NCBI RefSeq assembly: GCF_014898055.3
Contig: NW_023601433.1
Location: 15,362,141 to 15,426,140, forward strand
From: Talpa occidentalis
Lineage: Eukaryota; Chordata; Mammalia; Eulipotyphla; Talpidae
Length of the DNA stretch: 64,000 nt
Direction: 5' to 3'
Below the pieces are notes generated by a model, which ran no database searches, was not told the DNA's origin, and saw only the letters and a list, made by a program, of their open reading frames with translations. Positions 11,232 to 20,305 of the stretch are shown piece after piece. A program made the position numbers and the translations under genes. The number at the start of each line of letters is the position of its first letter. Position 1 is the stretch's first letter.

Positions 11232-11819
11232 TGCAACAGGGTGGTCCCCAGGAAAGGGGGAGGTTCCCTGCCCCACCCAAGGGAGGGTGGAGCTGAGCAG
11301 CAAGAGAAGAAGCTGCAGGAAGAGACGGAGGAAGGAAGCAGGATGGAGCCAGGAGACCTGGAGGAGGCGCATGGAGCCTAGAAACACGTAAAGAAACTGC
11401 GCTTGTCTTTTGGTCGTGGACTGGGTGACACAGATGTGGGTGAGACCTGTGGGGAGGTGACAATGGCAGCTTTTATCTTGATGTTGATTTTGCTCTTTTC
11501 CTTCCGGGCTTGTCTGGTTGTTTGTGACCCTTTTCTGTGGGTCCCCACTGGAAGATGCTTTAGACTTGTGGCAGGCTTTGGGGCCTTGTTCTGGGCCAAT
11601 CCCATATGGATGGACTTTTACCCACGAGGGGATGGGTAACTTTGGGTGCTTCATTTAGAAACTAGACTCTTTGCCTCACCTGTATTGTTTCCTAGTTTTT
11701 ATTAAAGATCCTTCCCATTAAAGTGTCATATGTTTTGTGTTGATGCGGCGGATGGCAGAACCCATTTAGAATAGGCAGGTTTGCGGGGTTTGGGCTGCCC
11801 CTCTCCCTGTCCTATAACA
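11232..11819 (+). mobile_element. solo LTR, family LTR-A (copy 1)
   Basis: It begins tgcaacagggtggtcccc and ends ctgtcctataaca. The 4-bp target duplication cagt (11228-11231 and 11820-11823) is perfect. The consensus start in the sister copies is tgtaac. An ATTAAA-type polyadenylation signal followed by GT-rich text lies near 11727-11745. The copy is nearly identical to 32417-33003 and more distant from 36962-37558. No internal retroviral DNA is attached. Confidence 0.92.
11463..11639 (+). other. 58-codon reading frame inside LTR-A copy 1
   Basis: It opens at an ATG in the context gtgacaATGg and closes after 58 codons without interruption. The N-terminal stretch AAFILMLILL is strongly hydrophobic, like a signal peptide or membrane anchor. 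It is followed by a Trp/Phe-rich middle (DPFLWVPTG) and an end YPRGDG. The same frame, with identical length, is open in the other two LTR-A copies. Most differences among the copies change amino acids, which argues against strong protein constraint. I do not know any protein like it. Confidence 0.35.
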
Positions 11820-11823
11820 CAGT

Positions 11824-11975
11824 GACCTTTAGGGCTAACCTTCCCTAGGTCCGGCTGGGCAACCAGCGCGCAGGGGGAGAACAGCAAAACCCTACCTGCT
11901 GCACCTCCCCCCGCAGTGATCTTTAGGAATGGCTTTTGCCATGGTCCCTAGATCCGGCTGGGCAACCAGCGCGCG

Positions 11976-12007
<32 letters not shown>

Positions 12008-12448
12008 CGGGGAGAACAGCCTGAAGCAGAGGAAGTGCAGCGGAAGTTCCCTGAAAAGGCAGAAGCTTATCAAGAGATAATGACCACCAAGAACCACTAC
12101 AAGAATGCTAAAAATCTTATCCTGTCTTTCTAGAACTACGAACTTTAATCCCTTATCTGTCTTTCTAAACTTCCTTCTTTCTTCTATAATGGTCATTGTT
12201 TGTTATGTAGATCACCTCCCTGATGGTGATAGACTGAGCCCATGGGCAAGCTAATTTCTTTGATATTCATTCCTGTGCTTTTGGAAAACATATATATACT
12301 GGTCACAAACTCAAAGAAAATGACACTCAGATTTTCACTCTTGAAGTGTGTCTGTTTGTCATTTCTTTCACCGACGCCCTGACCACCCTGCACGCTTCTC
12401 TCAACCCTGAGGTGGCCTCATCGTCTACTGCTGTGCTGGTCCGGGGCA
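11824..12448 (+). mobile_element. 5' LTR of a betaretrovirus-like (ERV-K type) provirus
   Basis: The right end is fixed by the primer binding site that follows, and the LTR closes with ccggggca at 12448. A TATA-like box (acatatatatact, 12288-12300) sits about 150 bp before the end. The left end is uncertain because of the 94-bp duplication, the 31-G run and the solo LTR inserted just upstream. It may begin before 11232. No matching 3' LTR is present in the window, so the provirus is truncated. Confidence 0.7.
11977..12007 (+). repeat. 31-nt G homopolymer
   Basis: Thirty-one consecutive Gs follow a gcgcgc stretch. One C and four more Gs come directly after. Such a run is expected to be highly length-variable and prone to sequencing error, and can form G-quadruplexes. 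The glycine-rich and proline-rich frames around it are artefacts of the run. Confidence 0.95.
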
Positions 12449-12450
12449 GG

Positions 12451-12468
12451 TGGTGCCCAACGTGGGGC
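12451..12468 (+). promoter_or_regulatory. retroviral primer binding site (tRNA-Lys type)
   Basis: The 18-mer tggtgcccaacgtggggc lies 2 bp after the LTR end. It differs at one position from the 18-nt site complementary to the 3' end of tRNA-Lys1,2, the primer typical of betaretroviruses and ERV-K-type elements. This is the strongest single marker of the element's class. Confidence 0.85.
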
Positions 12469-12962
12469 CCCGACATTTCATTTCATTTCATTGTGTCTTC
12501 CACCCAAAGAAGAGGTGAGTAACGAAGAAGAGATCGTGTTGGGTAAGCTATCTCCCTTCTTGTGTGTGAGTGTGAATGTGATTCCCTTTAAATACCCTCT
12601 TTTAAACAGTCAGGGATAGGATCCTCACTGGAGCGTCCGTAGCTCGCTGTTAAAGGATGATCAGTTCAAGATAGTGAGAAGTTTTTCTAAGAGTGAATGC
12701 TCGTGGTGCTGTGTGTGTGTGAGAGTGTATGAATACGGCTCCACGGCCTCGTGGCTACGGAGTCTGAGTGGGCTGCACCCGCGATTCCTGTGGAGGAATG
12801 TCATATGACATAACGGTCATCTGCTCTTCGGAGTAGCCTGGTCCGGGACTTATACGGACAGACCTTAGCTAAGACGCCTCCGCAAGTTCCCGCGAGGGAC
12901 ACGGGCCGGACAGCACAGTTGAAAGAAATCTTTGCTTGAGTGAACAAAAGCACCACGAGACC
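12469..12962 (+). other. betaretroviral leader with possible splice donor
   Basis: The region lies between the primer binding site and the gag start. It opens with three to four repeats of atttc (12474-12491). The text agaggtgagtaac at about 12511-12523 fits a strong 5' splice site (AG|GTGAGT), a plausible major splice donor, although function is not shown. The rest is unstructured leader by eye. Confidence 0.55.
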
Positions 12963-13560
12963 ATGGGTCAATTACAGACCCAAAACAAAAATCTTTTTCT
13001 ATCTATATTAAAAAATATGATTGAAACACGAGGTATTAAAGTAAATAAGAAAGCTCTACTGCAACTTTATAAATTTATATTACGGGTATGCCCGTGGTTT
13101 CCAGAAGAAGGTAGTTTTGTCACTGGAAACTTGGAAAAAAGTAGGAAAAGAAGTAAGAGTTTTATGCCCTTCATGGACCATCTCAGGTTCCAAGACAGAC
13201 TCTGTCTTTGTGGGTACAAATTAGAGATTTGTTGGTTGATGCCACTGAGGCAGAATTGTGGGAAGGCCAACAGGATGAAGTTCAGGATAATCCTAAAAAC
13301 ATTAATGATCTACTCAAGCCTCTGCTCCCGTATCAAAGGAATCCCTTTCCCAGTCAGAGGATGAGTTTAATGATCATGAATATATTGAAATGCTAAATAA
13401 ATTAACTTTCAAAAATGATAAACCCTCCCGCCCACCCGCTAACTTTTTTCCAGTTGTTACCAAACCTAAAATTGCATTACATAATAATCCTAATCATATC
13501 AAAGCCCATCAAGGGCCCCTAGGTGGCATTTTGGTCCGCGGCACCCCTCTTGTCACTGTT
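12963..13560 (+). pseudogene. broken gag (matrix region) of the ERV-K-type element
   Basis: The frame opens ATG GGT CAA, so Gly2 is available for N-myristoylation as in betaretroviral matrix proteins. The first about 50 residues read as a matrix domain, with the hallmark CPWFPEEG at residues 43-50. After residue about 56 the matrix-like reading shifts to another frame, and a stop closes the first frame at 13364. A further gag-like segment is open at 13208-13396 in another frame. Capsid and nucleocapsid motifs (major homology region, Cys-His boxes) are absent. No pro, pol or env is recognised downstream, so the element is dead and truncated. Confidence 0.75.
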
Positions 13561-13720
13561 TAGATTTCCCATCTAGTGATTTCCCATTTAGATTTCCCAT
13601 CTAGTGACTGTTTGGTAATTCCAGTGCATGATAGTTCTCAATCTCAGTCTACTGCATTTTGTTTTAAAAATATATATTCATTTGTTCAGCCTCAGTGTAT
13701 ACTTTTTGTTTTCTAAGACA
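13556..13720 (+). repeat. short tandem duplication at the end of the ERV remnant
   Basis: The unit tttagatttcccatctagtg occurs twice at about 13559-13610, separated by a partial copy tttccca. The following text to about 13720 may be further retroviral remnant, but I cannot assign it to a viral gene. Confidence 0.45.
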
Positions 13721-14468
13721 GAATCATGGTTGTTCTCTATTTTTTTGGATTGAGGAGGGGGCGTGAGTCAGAGAAGAAATCTGCAGGTATGAGGGACAGG
13801 ATGGTGACCTCTGATGGAGCCCGGTCACTATTTGGAAGACTGTTTCTGAGGTTGTTGAGAAATGAGGTGTGACAGCCCCAATGTGGGAGGTGGGGTGGGT
13901 TATGATATACGTGGTCCCTGACACAGGACTCTTAGAAATATGTGTGTGTGAGTGTGTGTGTGTGTATACATATACATATATTTGTATTCCGTTCAGAAGA
14001 AGGATATGATCATAAGGGTTTTGTAAAAATTTCCAACAGTATTGAAAACTACAGACTGGAAGCTGGGAGCCTGCTGTACCTATTCTCTCCAGAAATACCA
14101 CCCTGTTTCTGAGCATTGGCTTAAGGGTAAGCTTGCGGCTAGTATGCCTGCAATGAAATGAGACTTTTGCAGCAAGGAAGAAAAATCAGAATTTATTTTT
14201 GATCTTATACTGATTGAAACATATTTATTACATAGGAGAAGAGCCTTAATGGTTCAGTGTCTGGTTGTGAACAAAATTACCTGTGGATCATGTCCATAGG
14301 AATATAGTTTTTCCTAATATAACTGGCTGTCAGTGCTGACTGGGTGTCAGCACTGTGTGAAAAGGGAGTGTGAAAAGGGATAATGTTTCTTGAAGAGCCT
14401 ATAGATTCAGCTTACCCTTTGCTGTAGATCTGTCTTGTTCTACGTGTTCCCCAATCTTATTTGGTTAT
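13721..14468. other. no recognised gene; TG/TA simple repeat
   Basis: A (TG)n stretch followed by TA-rich text occupies about 13938-13984. Otherwise there is no gene or recognised repeat. Confidence 0.5.
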
Positions 14469-14710
14469 TTACGTATTCATAAGCATTGAGGTCATATTGA
14501 ATGTCTTCCTATTGCAAACAATGTGCAGAAGCTGCAGAATTTATGTAAGTTAGATTCCTAGAAATGGGTTCTCAGTCAAAGGAAACATGCATTTTGAACT
14601 CAGAAGGCCCTTCCAAAATGCTGTACCACTGCATGGAGTGAGCTGCTTTCCTCACATCCAGCCATCTGTCTATTTTTGCTCATTCAATGAAGGAAATTGA
14701 TATTTTATGG
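14469..14710 (-). mobile_element. old L1 fragment
   Basis: The order 'agattcctagaaatgggtt', 'aaaatgctgtaccactgcatg', 'ttgctcattcaatgaaggaaattgatattt' follows the antisense text of old L1 elements. It includes the 44-bp block (14569-14612) that recurs exactly at 18216-18259. Confidence 0.45.
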
Positions 14711-16069
14711 TTCCCAAACAATTTCGCATGCCAATGGATTTTAACTTTGTAACTGTACTTCAGAGACCTTCGCTGGTGACACTACGGAAAGTAGATTAAA
14801 GGAATGTATGGAGGGTGGAATGTTTGTCAGAGAGGCTTAAGAAGGAAAAGAACTATTTAAGTGAGAAGAAAGGAATAATGGATTCAGAGGGTAGCCACGG
14901 GCCTGGCAAAACATGATGGAACTCCATGCACATGATGGAACTCCCATATGTTAGGATGGAGTCTGAAGTAGCTGCAGAAGTGGAATGCTCATGGCAGCAG
15001 ATCTGAGACTTAGTCTCTTCTCAGACAGCCACCTACAAGAGGTTTGCATCAACTAGGAGGTTGACCAGATGATTTCCAAGCTCCCCTGCTGTCCCACAGT
15101 CCTGGGCACTGAGTGCAGAATTGTGATCTTGGATGAAAAGAAGGCAGTCTTTACTGTGTCACCAAACTCTCTTTCATATTTCTCAATGAAGGGAAATGTG
15201 TACAGAGTCATAAGTTGCCAAGATATTTTTAAAAAATGAGTTGGGAAATTTCTATTGAATGCTAATTTTTTTAACCTTCAATTTATTTCTCCTGAGTTGG
15301 GGAACTAAATAAAAGATCAGGAAGCATAAAAGGAAGGTGTTCAGGCTGGAATGGAGCTGTTTAATAATACTGGTTGTGAGTTGGGTGGGCCAACCTGTGA
15401 GTCAAGTCAGCCTTCGTAGGAATTAGAAATCTTGGAATGGTAAAACTAAGCAACTGGCATTTTTATATAACATTCTACCCACCTGATTAACACTTAACAA
15501 TTTCCCTAGTATTTTCTACTTATCAACATAATTTCGTTTAGGGGTGTGTGTGTGTGTGTGTATGTGTGTTTTGGGAGAGCTGATGAGGGTAGGGTATATG
15601 CTTGAGCTGAGGCAAGGGACCTAACAGTCCTACTGAACCTTGTAATGCTCTTGCTCATGAGCAGTGTTGCCAAAAGCCCCAGAAAGAGAGGCTTTGGGAC
15701 TGTGAAGTACTGAAAAGATAAGATATGTCTCAAGCTATAGCAACAACATTTCATTGCAGTCTCGCCCAGACAACCAGGTATGGTGCCAACTGGAATCGAT
15801 GCAGCCAGCGGAAGCCTGAAGGGCAGCCAGGCTCATAAATTTGAAGAGTGGAAAAGAATTGCGATGGCAACAAAATATTTCTTGTAAAGTAGCCAGGCCT
15901 AAGTCTTATACAAGAGTGGCTTTCAAACTTTAGAACACTCAATACTCCCCAAGTGGGTGGCTGTTGTAAGCTCTGAATCAGTATAGGTCACCCTCAGATC
16001 TTTGATTCAACAAAAGAGGCCCTTGGGGTGAATAATACAAGCATCATTTATTGACCTTTCTCCAGGTCT
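14711..16069. other. no recognised gene; TG repeat and short direct repeat
   Basis: A near-repeat of acatgatggaactcc occurs twice at about 14911-14945. A (TG)n microsatellite lies at about 15544-15569. Minus-strand frames of 82 and 63 codons near 15506-15942 have no recognisable domain. Confidence 0.5.
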
Positions 16070-16667
16070 GGGTATTTAACATATTATTATAAAAATAGTT
16101 TAAGCAAATACAAAAGTCAAGAGAATAATATGGCAATCCTCATGTAACTACTACTAAGATTCTTCTTTTCTCCCTACTACTTCTTCATACGCATGTTCAT
16201 TTGAACATCTTCCACATTTGATATGTGGGCAGTTCCTGGTTCTTTGTGTCAATAAATACACTTTTGCCTACATCTTTTTGCATGTTTGCAAGTGTATTTT
16301 TGAGCTAGATTCCTAGAAGTGTGACTGTAGGGTCAAAGAATAAACATATATGTGGTTTTGCTTGATGTTGTCAAATTTTCCCCCACTGTATTGCCACCTC
16401 TAATATTTTAGTGTTGCTTCCTTAGAGCTTCTCAGCAGCTTGTTGTCAATGTTCTGCCCACTGAGTAGGTAAGACATGGTAACTCATTTCAGTTTCATTT
16501 TGTATTTCTCACATTTTGAGTGAGTGGTCATCTTTTTCGTGGTAAAGGGCTCTTTATCAATTCACTCTTTATATCTTGCCCACTTTTCTATTTGGTGATC
16601 TTTTCTTTCATTGCTTCGAAATTTTGAACTTTGAGTCATAACTAAGAAAGTTGTAATTTGAGTCATT
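16070..16667 (-). mobile_element. old L1 fragment
   Basis: The succession 'gctagattcctagaagtgtgactgtagggtcaaag', 'ttgatgttgtcaaattttcccccactgtattgccacc', 'tttcattttgtatttctcacattttgagtgagtggtcatctttt' and 'cttgcccacttttctatttgg' is the antisense layout of an old L1. The copy is highly diverged and has no usable frame. Confidence 0.6.
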
Positions 16668-16684
16668 CTTAGGGAAGTTTTCTT

Positions 16685-16965
16685 TTTTTTAATTTATTTT
16701 TTATTTTTTAAAAATATTTATTTATTTATTTATACAAGCACTAGGTACAGTCAGAAGTGCGGGAGGCTGAGTTATTTCACCAGAGCCAGAGCAGGGAGCA
16801 GAACAGTCAGACAGAGGACACTACTGAGGGGAGCAGAGAGTACGGCAGGAGAGGTCTGCATGCCATGTGGGACCCTCGCCTGCGGCCGGGGATTGAACCG
16901 GTGCTGCAGAGGCTGCGGGCAGCCCCGCAGCCCAGTGCTCAACTGTTGCGCCACCAGGGAGGCCC
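16685..16965 (-). mobile_element. tRNA-derived SINE
   Basis: Target duplication cttagggaagttttctt (16668-16684), repeated with one change at 16966-16982. It belongs to the second subfamily ('acaagcactaggtacagtcagaagtgcggg', 'gagccagagcagg'). The B-box complement reads ggattgaaccggtgc. The insertion lies at the end of the L1 fragment. Confidence 0.9.
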
Positions 16966-16982
16966 CTTAGGGAGGTTTTCTT

Positions 16983-18215
16983 AGTCCAGGTGATAAAGAG
17001 TTTTACTACTATTTCTTCGAGAACTTACTATCAAAACTCTCCACTTAAATTTCTGTTATATTTGTAAAATATTCTGGTGTAGAGAGTAAACTATAGATCT
17101 GTCCCAATAGCATTTATTTGAGAAGTCTTATCGTTTACCGATTTAAGGAGTAGTCACTCTATCTCTAGATGTACTTGATTCTGCTTCAGAACTCTGTATT
17201 TTGCTTCACTGGCCTTTTGTGTAGCAATCCCATGCTATTTCAATTAAGGAAAGTTAGTACCATTTAATATATGGTATGGATTGGGGTAGTTCCCTCCCCT
17301 GTTATTGTCTTCCAGGATATTTTCTGATTTTTCTTGCTTGTTTTCCTTTCCATTGAAAGATGATGGACATTATCAACATTATGATCAACTTGTACGTTTG
17401 GATCTTCTTTTATTGCTGGATTGTTTTCTGAAATCACTTTCCATGATCCCCAGGTGCCAAGAGTAGCTTGCTGGATGTGAACTAATTTGTAGTGGCACTG
17501 GCTTCTTTCAGCATTGGTCAATATCCAGGCACAAAGCTAGGAGAAGAACCTCTAACCTCAGTGAGTGTTAATTTATGGAGAAGAATGAACACAAATTGCT
17601 GCAACATAAGGAAAAAAAAAAAAAAACTATTAGTAGAGGACAGGGGCCCTTAAGTGTAAAGCTGCCCAAACACATGTGCTAGAATCCAATAAATTGCCAA
17701 GGCCCAATAAAAATGCTCAATTAAATAGAATGAATGGAAGTAATAAAGGCTAGAATAAGATGACTATGCCTTGGGGGAAAAAAAAAAGAGAAGGTATTCA
17801 TTTGGAATTGGAATTCTTTGATAAAAGAATGTCATTTGTGATTGACCTTGAAGAATTATTGTATTCTCATATAGGCTACATGGGAGAAGAAAAAGTCAGA
17901 TAGAGAAACAAAGTCTGTAAACACAGGGAGACAAGAACTCTTTTGGTATGTTTAGGAAATGGTGATGAATCTTCAGTGCTGGGATTAAATAACGTTACGA
18001 TTGGGGTATGAGAATATGAAGGAGCAGGAGTACCTTGGGGATAGCAGGAAATGAGTTTGGAAATGAGGGCTGGAGTCAGAAGATAGGAGATGAGATGCTT
18101 GAAACTTTGAAATCTTGGGGAGAAGACACCAGAAACATGGCTAATGTGCATAGGGGCAGTTAAGGTTTGGATGTGATTAATTTCAGAGATAATAAGTGAT
18201 TCTTTATTGCTTCAA
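16983..18215. other. no recognised gene
   Basis: AT-rich sequence with A runs near 17610 and 17782. Minus-strand frames of 85 codons (17264-17521) and 91 codons (17876-18151) show no known motif. Confidence 0.5.
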
Positions 18216-18282
18216 TTCTCAGTCAAAGGAAACATGCATTTTGAACTCAGAAGGCCCTTGATGATATTTAAAATATCATCAA
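18216..18282. repeat. 44-bp exact repeat abutting a 25-bp palindrome
   Basis: Positions 18216-18259 are identical to 14569-14612. The repeat stops where an inverted repeat starts: arms ttgatgatattt and aaatatcatcaa (12 bp each, one base between) at 18258-18282. The upstream copy is continuous with L1-like text, while this one is not, so this is likely the derived copy. Confidence 0.8.
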
Positions 18283-18680
18283 CAACTTGGGGTCTTCTGA
18301 GCTTCATACCCAAAGTCAACATGGTTCATACTCAAAGTAGGAAAACAGTCTGAATTCAGGTTCTTTTATTTTTGGGTTCCTTTAAATGAAAGTTAAAGGA
18401 GTAAATTTACATCTCTCTTGGGTTCTTTCCAAAAAATGTAGTATTATTGGAGAACTAGGCCCCAATACTATTGGAAGTTGTAGCTGATCTCAGTACAAAA
18501 AAAGTAACATCTTTATTGCTCATTGACTTCTAATTTTCTACTTTAAGTTATAACATGATAAAATGTGGCATTTTTATAAAATGTCATCTTTTATACATTA
18601 GGACGTTCAAGGTCTTTTTTCTGCCAAAGGGAATTTATTTTTTACTCCCACATATTTAGAGGGAAAATATCTTTCTTTTT
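18283..18680. other. no recognised gene
   Basis: AT-rich sequence of unknown origin. The left target copy for the two SINEs that follow (aatatctttctttttt) is at its right edge, about 18667. Confidence 0.5.
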
Positions 18681-18943
18681 TTAAAAAAAGATTTATTTAT
18701 TTATATAAGATCTGGGGTACAGTCAGAGGCATGGGAGGGTGAGAGAATTCGTCCGAGACAGAGCAGGGAGCAAAACATGCAGATGGACCAAAGACCCACT
18801 GAGGGGAGCAGTGGGTGAGACAGGAGAGGTCTGCTGCGCCATATGGGTTTCTCCCTGGTGGGCCGGGAATCGAACCAGTGCTGCAGAGGCTGTGGACAGC
18901 TTCACAGTGTGTCGCTCAACCCACTGCACCACCAGGGAGGCCC
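18681..18943 (-). mobile_element. tRNA-derived SINE (first of a tandem pair)
   Basis: Same-strand neighbour of the next element. The left flank, aatatctttcttttttt, and the text between the two SINEs, aaatatatcctttttttt, are diverged target copies. Its middle has the 'atgggtttctccctggtgggcc' variant. Confidence 0.85.
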
Positions 18944-18959
18944 AAATATATCCTTTTTT

Positions 18960-19219
18960 TTAAAAATTAATTTATTTATTTATACAAGCGCTGGATACAG
19001 TCAGAAGCGCGGGAGGGTGAGAGAATTCACCAGAGCCAGAGCGGGGAGCAGAACAGGCAGACGGATGAAGTACACTGCTGAGGGGAGCAGTGGGCATGGC
19101 AGGAGAGGTCTGTGCACCATGTGGGATACTCGCCTGACGGCCGGGATTGAACCGGTGCTGCAGAGGCTGCCGGTAGCTTTGCAGCCCAGCGCTCAACCGC
19201 TGCGCCAAAGGGGAGGCCC
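18960..19219 (-). mobile_element. tRNA-derived SINE (second of a tandem pair)
   Basis: A subfamily-2 copy ('acaagcgctggatacagtcagaagcgcggg'). Its right flank aaaatatccttctt repeats the flank left of it, so the two SINEs used the same target in succession. It reads through ggattgaaccggtgc, the B-box complement, and ends gggaggcc. Confidence 0.87.
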
Positions 19220-19234
19220 CAAAAATATCCTTCT

Positions 19235-19679
19235 TAATCCCTGGCTTTTCTAGAACAAGACATAGGGTTCCAAGATATAAGTGTTTGTTGCAGTTAATCT
19301 TTGAGTTTTCCATTTTTTGATCCTAAGAGCATATAATGAAAGCTGTATGAAAATTATTTCCCCACCTATATCTTTTCTCAGGACAGCTGTGACTGATGAG
19401 CAAGTGTGTGGTTTCTGTTGCTGACTGGCATGCTACTCTCCAAGAGGCTGGGATGAAGGAAAGAAGAGACAGACACCTGCTTATTTGCTGTGCTCTTGTG
19501 CTCCTGAGCTCGAATTGGAAGACAGAACAGAAGCGAATAGCTGAAGAAACCACTTAGAAAATTAAGTAAAATAGCATTTTAATTCTGCACTAGGAATTCA
19601 AATCAAAATCACAATTAAATTCAAACAAATCAAAATGATCACAAAAGGACTATGATTATTTCAAATTCCACATGTTCAT
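19235..19679. other. no recognised gene
   Basis: No repeat or gene recognised. Short frames are without motif. Confidence 0.45.
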
Positions 19680-20305
19680 TATAGTAAATAAGAAAGTCAT
19701 CCATTTTTGTATATTAAACTTATATTCTGCAACCTTGCTGTAATCTTAGTTTCAGAGGTGTTTCTGTCAATTCTATCAGATTTTCTACATAGACAAACAT
19801 GCCATTTGCAAACAAAGACAGTTTAATTTCTTCCTTCCCAGTCTGTGTATCATTTATTTTCTTGTATTATTGTTGTATTGTTGGATTTGCTGGGTCTTCT
19901 AGTATGCTGTTGAAAAGCAAAGGGGGCTTATCCTTACCTTGTTCCTGATCTTAGTGGAAAGCATCTTGTTTCGTACCACTTAGTGTGAGATTAACTGTAG
20001 GGTTTTTGTACATGTTCTTCATCAAGTTGAGGATATCCACCTCTCTTCTTAGTCCAGTGGGTGTAGATAATATGCAGTGCCTTTTCTGTATCTATTGGAA
20101 TCATCATGTGATTTTTCCTCTTTCATCTGTTGATGTCATGGGTTCCATTAATTGATTTTCAAACTATGAAGCAACCTTGTATACCTGAGAAAAATCTCAT
20201 TTGATTGTGATTATATAATTCTTTTTATTGTTGGTGAATTTGAAAGAATGTTACTAATATTATAAAAAGTTATGCCAATATTTCTCGTAAACAATGTATT
20301 TGGTG
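19680..20305 (-). mobile_element. L1 ORF2 fragment, antisense
   Basis: Text such as 'aacttatattctgcaaccttgctg', 'agattttctacatagacaaacatgccatttgcaaac', 'ttttcttgtattattgttgtattg' and 'atcatgtgatttttcctctttcatctgttgatgtcatgg' is the antisense of the reverse-transcriptase part of L1 ORF2. The frame is broken by many changes. Neither L1 end is present. Confidence 0.8.

Larger units (their letters stand above)
11210..12030 (+). repeat. 94-bp tandem duplication split by an LTR
   Basis: The block starting ctgctgcacctccccc occurs at 11210 and again at 11896. The spacing is 686 bp; removing the 588-bp LTR and its 4-bp target copy leaves a 94-bp period. Both copies share 'cagtga-cttta', 'ccggctgggcaaccagcgcg' and 'ggggagaacagc'. 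The duplication must predate the LTR, which sits in the first unit. The second unit contains the long G run and leads into the betaretroviral LTR. Confidence 0.8.

Noticed and set aside
11936..12196. Glycine-rich (plus) and proline-rich (minus) frames
   Set aside because: They are produced by the 31-G run inside a retroviral LTR, not by a gene.
13556..13720. Env or pol remnant after gag
   Set aside because: Short broken text with no identifiable motif. I could not assign it to a retroviral gene.
18723..19313. Repeated protein-like frames with shared text (GEFSHPPALL, AEGSSGHGRRGL types), also at 4019, 30135, 48884, 60006 and elsewhere
   Set aside because: They are translations of the SINE body in various frames, not a gene family.
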